Assembly (NCBI GenBank): GCA_963773035.1
Contig: CAVYZX010000001.1
Coordinates: 322,399 to 386,398, forward strand
Direction of reading: 5' to 3'
DNA length: 64,000 nucleotides
Origin: CAVRXZ01 sp963773035
Lineage (GTDB): Bacteria; Acidobacteriota; Vicinamibacteria; Vicinamibacterales; CAVVIG01
In this document: one piece after another, positions 57,097 through 64,000 of the stretch
How the letters are laid out: each line of letters begins with the position of its first letter
How positions within the stretch are numbered: position 1 is the stretch's first letter
Notes under the pieces: model-generated
Told to the model about the DNA's origin: nothing
The model's input: only the letters and a program-made list of their open reading frames with translations
The model's database searches: none
Program-made: the position numbers and the translations under genes

Positions 57097-57594
57097 ATGA
57101 ACGTTCCACACTCTTTTGGTACCGCACTAGTTGCCGCTGGATTATTCGTCGCCGACGCTTCCGCGATTCAAACGACCAGAGAAGTGAAGGTCATCTCGAG
57201 CGCCGCCGCGCGGGCGATGGCCGACGCCTGCACCGCATGGGGAGAGCAGAACAAGCAAGTCCTGGCGATGGCGATTCTGGATTGGGGCGGCAATTTGATT
57301 GAATTTCATGCGATGGACGGCGCTCAAATGAATGCCATCGAGACCGCGCTGCTCAAAGCGAAATCGGCCCTGCGCTGGAGGCGCCCGACCTCGGAGACCA
57401 ACAAGATCGTTCGGAGCGGTGAAAATCTGGCCCCGACTTTCATGAACGACTTTCCGCAGCCGGGCGCGCTGCCGGTCGTCCTCAACGGCCAGGTGATCGG
57501 GGCGATGGGAGTTTCGGGCGCGGACGGCGAGAAGTGCGCGCAGGCGGCGATCGACGCCGTGTTCAAAGGACAAGCGACGACGTCGGCGCGCTGA
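57097..57594 (+). CDS. GlcG/HbpS-family haem-binding-like protein, exported
   Basis: 165 aa, with AGAAGGAGAGG upstream of ATG 57097. Short signal peptide (FGTALVAAGLFVADASA). The GlcG/HbpS fold (DUF336) is seen in ARAMADACTAWGEQNKQVLAMAILDWGGNLIEFHAMDGA and LPVVLNGQVIGAMGVSGADGEKCAQAAIDAVF. Family members bind haem or small ligands; periplasmic ones exist. Convergent with the DUF1569 gene. Confidence 0.87.
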   Translation: MNVPHSFGTALVAAGLFVADASAIQTTREVKVISSAAARAMADACTAWGEQNKQVLAMAILDWGGNLIEFHAMDGAQMNAIETALLKAKSALRWRRPTSETNKIVRSGENLAPTFMNDFPQPGALPVVLNGQVIGAMGVSGADGEKCAQAAIDAVFKGQATTSAR

Positions 57595-57605
57595 GTGGTC
57601 CGACT

Positions 57606-57980
57606 CTACGCACCGAACTGTCGAAGGTGATGGTCCATGTGGAGGTACGCCCAGCGAAGCCAGGCCGCTTCCGACATCCTGCCGAACACGGGATGCACCC
57701 GCCGGTCGATGCTTTCAGATTGCGTCGTGATGCGTTCGAAAAGCGCCTCGAGCTCCGCGACGTCCGCTGCGAACTCGACCGGCCTGGTGCCGCCGATTTC
57801 CTGATCGATTTCCGGCGTCGTCAGGATTCCCGCCGGCCATCGCAGGGGCAGGTACAGGACGATCCACTTGAGAAAGGTGCGGTGGAACAGTCCACCCGCC
57901 TCGCGCACGGGCTTCTGGCCCGTCGCCATGCGAAACGAGTCGCTCAGATGATCGACCGCCGACAGAATCGTATTGGCCAC
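57606..57980 (-). CDS. DUF1569/DinB-like protein, short N-terminus
   Basis: 124 aa from GTG 57980. NTILSAVDHLSDSFRMATGQKPV, then HRTFLKWIVLYLPLRWPAGILTTPEIDQ and the closing SEAAWLRWAYLHMDHHLRQFG match DUF1569 of the DinB/YfiT four-helix group, which bind a metal through His residues. Usual members are about 150 aa; the first 20-30 residues with the RWG..M..HQM segment are missing or diverged, so it may be truncated at about 57980. No role is known. Confidence 0.65.
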   Translation of the reverse strand: MANTILSAVDHLSDSFRMATGQKPVREAGGLFHRTFLKWIVLYLPLRWPAGILTTPEIDQEIGGTRPVEFAADVAELEALFERITTQSESIDRRVHPVFGRMSEAAWLRWAYLHMDHHLRQFGA

Positions 57981-58048
57981 CGTGGTCTGGCGAAAGCAGC
58001 CGTTCGAGGACTGGTGGTCGATTCAGAGCAACAACGCTCGTCGGGCAC

Positions 58049-60794
58049 ATGAAACGAGGACCAATCGTGGCCGCTGTCCATTTCCGTGCCGGATGTGGAT
58101 GGGTGCACCAACGACACGTGGGACGCGCGATTTTACGTCCTTCGCCGCGCGGCGCCGCCCGCTTGTGGACCGGCACCGAACTTGTTGTGTGGGGCGGATT
58201 CGACGGCATTGAGGCACTGGACCAGGGTGGGCGATACAACCCGGCGACGGACAGTTGGACGATGATACCCGCTCGGCGAACTCGCCGTCCGCGCGGTTTT
58301 CACACAGCCGCTATGGACCGGAGCAGAAAGAGACGATGGTGTGGGGTGGCAGTGTCCCCGGTGCCAACAGCTGAATACGGGCGGGGACGGGATGAACCCT
58401 TCCTCCAACAGCTGGCAGCTCGCACATCGACGGGCCCCAACGCTCCCACCGCACGCGACGCCCACAGTGCAGTGTGGACGGAAACGAAATGATCGTCTGG
58501 GGCGGACTTGCACCGACGTTCAACAGGGACGGAGGACGTTACGACCCGGTGACCGATAGCTGGCAAGGCGTCTCCACGGGACCAAGCAGCCCAAGCCCGC
58601 GCTACGGGCACACCGCTGTCGGCACTGGAATCCGATGACTCGTTGGGGAGGAGCGAGTACGGATTTGTTTGCGACTGCCCTGAACAGCGGAGGGCGCTAC
58701 AACCCGATTACGGACAGTTGGGCAGCAGACGGCGACGTCGACGACAAGCTGTACGTGGCCTCTCCGCGTTCACCATACAGTGGTCTGGACGGGCGCCAGG
58801 AGATGATCGTGTGGGGGCAGGCATTTACTCGCTAACAACCCCTTTACGAGTGAGGACGGCTGAAGACAGGCGCGCGCTACAACCCGTCCACGGACGGGTG
58901 GACGACTACCTCGATCGGTGCGAGCGTGCCATCGGAGCGACATGGCCACAGCGGGGTGTGGACGCTGGAATGAAGATGGTCATTCGGGCGGGGCAAGGGA
59001 GCGTACAGGTGAGCGATGATGAGGTGAATACTGGCGCTGTCTACGATCCGGCGACGAACACCTGGATCGCCACTTCAACCGGCGCGAATGCCCGTCGCCA
59101 CGCGGCGCCCACGCCGCAGTCTGGACCGGCACGGAGATGATCGTATGGGGCGGATTCGGCGGCAGCTACCTGAATTCCGGTGGTCGGTACAACCCCTCGA
59201 CCGACGGTTGGACGCCTACTTCAACTGGCGCAAGCGTCCCGTCGGCTCGCTCAAGGCACACCGGCTGTTCGGACAGGCACGGAGATGATTGTCTGGGGAG
59301 GTTCCGATTCGTCGCTCGCCAACAGCGGGGGGCGCTACCGTCCGTCGATGGACGTGTGGGTTCCAACTTCGATGGGGACAAACGTGCCGTCGGGTCGAAC
59401 GCTGCACACGGCCGTGGACGGGTCCGAGATGATCATCTGGGGCGGGTCCGATGGCGGGCCGACGAGTACGGGCGGTCGGTACAACCCGATCACGGATAGT
59501 TGGGCGGCAACCTCGACTGCGGCAGGTGTGCCGACGCCACGACAGGACTCGGTGGCCGTGTGACAGGCACGGAGATGATCGTATGGGCGGTGCGACGACG
59601 GTGGTTCGTACCTCAATACGGGCGGTCGATACAGCCCGTCGAACCGACAGCTGGCGAGCAACATCGACCGGACTGGGCGCGCCGTCGAGTCGCATTTATC
59701 ACACCGCGGTGTGGACGGGCACCAAGATGATCGTCTGGGGAGGTCTGACCGAGGCGTCCCTCGCTAATGCAGGTGGGCGATACGACCCTTCGACCGACAG
59801 CTGGGCGACGACGTCGAACGGCCCCGGTGTGCCGTCCGACCGGATTCGCCACACAGCAGTGTGGACCGGGACCGAAATGGTGGTTTGGGGCGGGTGGGGC
59901 TTTGCCGACGAGAACACGGGAGGCCGATACAACCCGGCCACCGACACTTGGACCCCAACCTCACTCGGCGCGGGGATCCCCTCAGCAAGAGCCTGGCATG
60001 TCGCCCTATGGAACGGCACCGAGATGATCGTTTGGGGAGGTCAGCATGATGAAGTCGAGCTGCAAACCGGTTGTCGATATAACCCGCTGACCGACGCTTG
60101 GACAGAAACTTCGATCGGAGTCAACGTACCGTCGGCGCGGCACCTGCATACGCTTGCGTGGACCGGGTCGCAGATGATTGTCTGGGGTGGGTATCCGCTC
60201 GACAGCGGTCTTGCGTTGTACTGTGCGTCTGCCTGTCCATCGCCCCGCACATCGTACCGCGATGTCGATGCAGACGGTTACGGGAATCCGTTCCTGCCGA
60301 CCGCGACGTGTGATGGCTCGATCCCCTCGGGCTATGTCGTGAGCAACACCGACTGCAACGACACCAACGCCCTGGTACACCCGGGAGTCCCGGAACTCTG
60401 CAACGGTCTGGACGATGACTGTGACAACGCCATCGACGATGGCATCGTGGTGCCGGCCGGCTCGATGACGATTCTCGGCGCAAAATCTGGCGCATCAGTG
60501 GAGTTCAGCTGGAGTGCTCTATTGGAAGCAACGGGATACGATGTCGTGATCGGTTCGCTCACCGCGCTCGTCGGATCGAGCGGAAACTTCGCAGTCGCGA
60601 CAACAGGGTGCCTATACGACGAACTCGTTTCGACAACGGCGTCGGATGCGACGACGCCCGCCTTGGGCGACAGGTTCTGGTATCTGGTTAGACCTGTGAA
60701 CTGCCGTGGAGCGGGGAGCTTCGATACAGGATCGGCGGGCCAACTGGGTAGTCGCGACGCTGAGATCGCCGCGTCCGAAGTGGCGTGCCCGTAG
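58049..60794 (+). pseudogene. Exported kelch-like repeat protein with MopE-type motif, heavily frameshifted
   Basis: At least 14 repeats of about 50 residues of the form HTAVWTGTEMIVWGG...GGRYNPATDSWT follow one another from 58166 to 60190, in changing frames up to about 59640. From there one frame is open to the stop at 60792-60794. After the repeats come CDGSIPSGYVVSNTDCNDTN and PGVPELCNGLDDDCDNAIDDG, the Cys/Asp-rich putative metal-binding motif seen in myxobacterial and acidobacterial surface proteins, then a fibronectin-like domain (SVEFSWSALLEATGYDVVIG). No credible signal peptide remains at the 5' end. A beta-propeller adhesin or surface protein is likely for the parent gene. Confidence 0.8.
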
Positions 60795-61364
60795 CGCATT
60801 AAGGGCAGTGAATGGCGCCATCGATCTTTGGAGCGTGGTTTCGGTGGGAATGACGGCGGCAACGAACGCTGGGAGCGACGTGTCGTGACCCGTTCGAGTG
60901 TGTGGAGAGGCTCGACTGGGGTCGCAACGGGGGCGTTTCGCGGTTACGTGCGGACTTCGGCACCGACGACGGAACGAGCGTCGACGAGCGCGAGCTACGC
61001 TACGCGCTTGAGCGTGACGAGCGGGAGATGCTTCCTACCGGCTCGGTAGGCGATGCGAAGCTCAACGGTCACGCCGGGCTGACCGCGAACGGGGTCGCGG
61101 GCGTAGAGGGGAGACCCAAACAATCGCTGGCGCGCTACAGCCAGATCGAGTCCAAACCAAGAACGGGGACACAGGCTTCAGGCCGGCGGGCGAGGACCAT
61201 AGAAAACCCTGGCGCACCACACAACTCCGCGTTTCTGGCGCGGCCCGCCACGGGTGACGGTATATTCGCATGGCTCGGAGCGGGCGGTGGGGGTTAGCAC
61301 GACATCCATTCTCCACTTGGTGACCAACGGGACGCTGGTTCCGGCTATCCGACGAGGAAGCGCA
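60795..61364. other. Non-coding stretch between the two kelch-repeat genes
   Basis: 570 bp with no recognisable gene. A plus-strand frame at 60902-61297 is open but its product has no family resemblance and unusual composition. The region could hold a degraded gene end and the promoter of the next gene; no clear -35/-10 pair is seen. Confidence 0.5.
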
Positions 61365-64000
61365 ATGGCCAAGCGGACGGTCCGCACGTTCGTTGTTCTC
61401 GCGGCGATCCTGACGATCGTTCCGGGCGCCGACGCGCGCGACTTAACCTTCGAGGAGCGCGTGGCCGCGCAGACCGCCATCGAGCGGGTGTACTGGAATC
61501 ACCGAGTGTGGCCCGCGGGGAACCCCGGCCAGAAGCCACTCCTCTCATCGGTGGTGCCCGACGCGGCGATCCGTGCAAAGGTCGCGGACTACCTGAAGAA
61601 ATCGAACGCTCTCGCGACGATCTGGGAGCGCCCGGTCACCGCGGAGCAGCTCCAGGCGGAGTTGGACCGGATGACCTCGAGGACCCGCGCCCCGCAGTTG
61701 CTGAGGGAGGTCTTCGCCGAACTAGGGAACGACCCGTTCGTGATCGCCGACACGCTTGCGCGTCAGAAGCTCGCGGATCGGCTGATCCGGGATCGGTACG
61801 CGTTCGACAACCGACTCCACGGCGAGACGAGCGTGAATGCGCATGCCGACCTCGCGACCTGCGATAGCGCGACGTGCATGCAGACGATGCGCGGCGAGTA
61901 CAGAGAGACAACCTGGCGGCTGCGCCGCGACTCCGGTCCGGCGGAAACAGAAGCGTCGCCTCTCCCCACGCAAGATCGCGCGATTCCTCTCGACGCGGAG
62001 GGGTGGAACGAGCATCTCTCTTGGCTCGCGGCGATGGTCGGCGGCACAGTCGAATCGCTGCAGCTGATGACGCTGAGTCCCCTCGAGGAGACCGCGGAAG
62101 CGTTCGTGGTAACGGCGGTCCTCGCGGAGGGGGCGAGCGAGGTCACGACGGCAACAACGACGTGGCCGAAGAGGTCGTTCGACAGCTGGTGGGAGGCCCA
62201 GAGCATCTCGCTCGAGGCGACGGCAGCCGGGTCGGGGGGGGAATATACGCCCGGGCAAGTGAACTCCAGTGGGTGCACGCCGGATACGTGGGTCGGGACT
62301 TCACTCCTCGGAGCGCCGAGTCCCCGCACGTTCCACACAGCCGTCTGGACAGGCGCGGAGATGATCGTCTGGGGAGGTCGAAACGTGGGGGGGGCCGGGG
62401 ACCCCTTTCGTTCACCACAACACCGGCGGCCTGTACGATCCTGCGACCGACACGTGGGTCGCGACGTCCACGGGCGCCAGTGTCCCGGCCGTTCGCTACG
62501 AGCACACAGCTGTCTGGACCGGGACGGAGATGATCGTCTGGGGCGGCTACTCCGGCGGCGGCAGCTCCCGGATGAGCACAGGCGGCCGGTACAGCCCTGC
62601 GACCAACAGCTGGCTCGAGACATCCACGGGAGCGAACGTCCCGGCGCACGCTACGCGCACACGGCCGTCTGGACGGGGGTGGAGATGATCGTCTGGGGAG
62701 GCTCGTCGGGCAGTACCGTGGCGGGCACCTTGGAGAACACCGGCGGCCGGTACAGCCCCGAGACCGACAGCTGGCTGGCGACGTCCACCGGCGAGAACGT
62801 CCCGATCGGGCGCAGCACCCACACGGCCGTCTGGACAGGGGCGGAGATGATCGTCTGGGGCGGCGTATCACCAGGGGAATCGGGTCTCAACAGCGGCGGC
62901 CGGTACAGCCCCGAGACCGACAGCTGGCTCGCGACGTCCACGGGTGCGAACGTCCCGGCCACGCGCTTCTGGCACACGGGCGTCTGGACCGGGACGGAAA
63001 TGATCGTCTGGGGCGGCTATTCGTCGGGCGCGTGGCTGAACGCAGGCGGCCGTTATAGCCCTGCGACCGACACGTGGGTCGCGACGTCCACGGGTGCGAA
63101 CGTCCCGATCGAGCGCTACGTCCACGCAGCCGTCTGGACCGGGACGGAGATGATCGTCTGGGGCGGTGGGTTGCAGAGCATGCAGATAAACACCGGTGGC
63201 CGATACAACCCTGCGACTAACACCTGGGTCGCGACCTCCACGGGCGCCAACGTTCCGACCGCGCGCGAGGTGCACACGGCTATCTGGACAGGCGCGGAGA
63301 TGATCGTCTGGGGAGGTCAGACGTTTGACATATTCGCGTCTCCGCTTCGGTTCGTTACCTACAACACGGGGGGTGGGTACTGCGTCGCGAGTTGTGCGGC
63401 TCCGACGGCGTGGTACCAGGACAACGACGGAGACGGCGCAGGGATCCCGAGCGTCTCCGTCGACGCGTGCACGCAACCTCCAGGCTTCGCTGCGCTCGCC
63501 GGTGACTGCGACGACGGAGACGCCGACGTCCATCCCGGAGCAACGGAGATCTGCAACGGAGTCGACGACGACTGCGAAGGCGCTGTGGACGAAGGCGGTG
63601 AGGTTCTGTGCGACGACGACGATTCGTGCACGCTGGATGTTTGCGATCCGGGCGCCGGCTGTCTGCACGCCGCCGTGGACTCGACGCCGCCTTCCCTGTT
63701 AGTCGAGCTTCAACCGGTTGTGCTGTGGCCGCCGAACCACCGCATGATGAACGTGGGCGCGTTGGTCGTGGCGAGTGACGTGTGCAGCCCGACGACCGTG
63801 GTTCTGGCATCGGTCACGAGCAACGAGGCTGACAACGGAGAAGGCGACGGAAACACCGTCCACGACATCCAGAGGGCGGAGATCGGGACTCCTGACTACG
63901 AACTGAGCCTCCGATCGGAGCGTGCCGGCGGAGGTTGGGGTCGAATCTACACCGTAATCTACACCGCGACGGACAGCTCGGGGAACACCGCGTCCAGCGC
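61365..64000 (+). CDS. Exported kelch-like repeat protein with MopE-type motif and HYR-like domain (runs off the window)
   Basis: ATG 61365 opens a frame that has no stop to the window end (over 878 codons). Signal peptide RTFVVLAAILTIVPGADA, then an alpha-helical domain of about 270 residues of unknown type. Seven kelch-like repeats begin with EMIVWGG at 62361, 62530, 62685, 62847, 63000, 63150 and 63300. Between about 62395 and 62645 the repeat sequence lies in another frame, and two indels restore the original. Then AGDCDDGDADVHPGATEICN with VDDDCEGAVDEG (MopE-type metal motif) and a TPPSLLVELQPVVLWPPNHR domain like HYR modules. A secreted propeller-type surface protein is inferred. Confidence 0.8.
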   Translation, partial: MAKRTVRTFVVLAAILTIVPGADARDLTFEERVAAQTAIERVYWNHRVWPAGNPGQKPLLSSVVPDAAIRAKVADYLKKSNALATIWERPVTAEQLQAELDRMTSRTRAPQLLREVFAELGNDPFVIADTLARQKLADRLIRDRYAFDNRLHGETSVNAHADLATCDSATCMQTMRGEYRETTWRLRRDSGPAETEASPLPTQDRAIPLDAEGWNEHLSWLAAMVGGTVESLQLMTLSPLEETAEAFVVTAVLAEGASEVTTATTTWPKRSFDSWWEAQSISLEATAAGSGGEYTPGQVNSSGCTPDTWVGTSLLGAPSPRTFHTAVWTGAEMIVWGGRNVGGAGDPFRSPQHRRPVRSCDRHVGRDVHGRQCPGRSLRAHSCLDRDGDDRLGRLLRRRQLPDEHRRPVQPCDQQLARDIHGSERPGARYAHTAVWTGVEMIVWGGSSGSTVAGTLENTGGRYSPETDSWLATSTGENVPIGRSTHTAVWTGAEMIVWGGVSPGESGLNSGGRYSPETDSWLATSTGANVPATRFWHTGVWTGTEMIVWGGYSSGAWLNAGGRYSPATDTWVATSTGANVPIERYVHAAVWTGTEMIVWGGGLQSMQINTGGRYNPATNTWVATSTGANVPTAREVHTAIWTGAEMIVWGGQTFDIFASPLRFVTYNTGGGYCVASCAAPTAWYQDNDGDGAGIPSVSVDACTQPPGFAALAGDCDDGDADVHPGATEICNGVDDDCEGAVDEGGEVLCDDDDSCTLDVCDPGAGCLHAAVDSTPPSLLVELQPVVLWPPNHRMMNVGALVVASDVCSPTTVVLASVTSNEADNGEGDGNTVHDIQRAEIGTPDYELSLRSERAGGGWGRIYTVIYTATDSSGNTASS
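62361..63313 (+). repeat. DNA-level kelch repeat array, about 150-169 bp period
   Basis: ATGATCGTCTGGGG recurs seven times at spacings 169, 155, 162, 153, 150 and 150 bp, with CACACGGCCGTCTGGAC just before it and GGCGGCCGGTACAGCCC after it in most copies. Identity between neighbouring units is high enough for homologous slippage. Diverged units of the same type fill 58166-60190 in the upstream gene. Confidence 0.85.

Noticed and set aside
60902..61297. 131-codon frame between the kelch genes
   Set aside because: No RBS, no domain, and a composition unlike either neighbour; treated as non-coding.
62361..63313. CRISPR-like or satellite array with a 150-bp period
   Set aside because: The period is protein-coding and each unit translates to a kelch-like repeat.

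Overview
The window looks like a chromosomal fragment of a high-GC, free-living Acidobacteriota, most likely of the Vicinamibacteria type (inferred from gene content, not from a marker tree). Supporting content: a PadR regulator beside an ADOP-type ABC permease, Oar-like TonB receptors with a carboxypeptidase-regulatory plug extension, a BlaI/M56 pair whose M56 protein carries a TonB C-terminal domain, DUF1552/DUF1592 cytochrome-like proteins, and several secreted 'PDLxGxW' proteins. No rRNA, IS element, phage or CRISPR array was seen.

1-8.3 kb: housekeeping protein quality-control block on the minus strand, read tig-clpP-clpX-lon-engB-rho and then an aldo/keto reductase cut by the window edge, with tRNA-Leu(UAG) upstream of tig. 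8.3-11.8 kb: minus-strand run of ECF sigma factor, zinc-finger anti-sigma factor, orphan Dam-type adenine methylase, glycosyltransferase-like protein and a collapsed SAM methyltransferase.

12.7-20.9 kb: an exopolysaccharide locus in advanced decay. Three GT4 glycosyltransferases are intact. Around them lie a Wza-type export protein fused in frame to the tail of a glycosyltransferase, a methyltransferase broken by a 1-nt shift and a 17-bp duplication, N- or C-terminal stubs of two more glycosyltransferases, an O-antigen-ligase stub and a tyrosine autokinase with two frameshifts. The breakpoints suggest several internal deletions, or a collapsed assembly.

21-37.8 kb: ordinary single genes (dienelactone hydrolase, DUF3810 protein, truA, PIG-L deacetylase, TPR peptidase, TonB receptor, M48 peptidase), PadR plus ADOP permease, a SpoIIE-type phosphatase, and a BlaI/M56 operon whose promoter overlaps a near-perfect palindrome. 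37.8-43.4 kb: small unknowns, then secreted metallo-beta-lactamase-fold and amidohydrolase enzymes. 43.4-50.1 kb: a minus-strand operon for Tat-exported DUF1552 protein, DUF1592-family cytochrome-like protein and a secreted ankyrin protein, with a c-type cytochrome gene upstream.

50.2-57.6 kb: tandem PDLxGxW paralogues, a TonB receptor split by about five frameshifts, a carboxypeptidase-regulatory-domain protein, a GlcG/HbpS protein and a DUF1569 protein. 58-64 kb: two neighbouring genes for exported kelch-like repeat proteins, each ending in a MopE-like Cys/Asp-rich calcium-type motif. The first is heavily frameshifted. The second stays open to the window edge only because two indels compensate. 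Frameshifts are confined to accessory genes while the housekeeping block is clean; decay and consensus error cannot be separated from the sequence alone.
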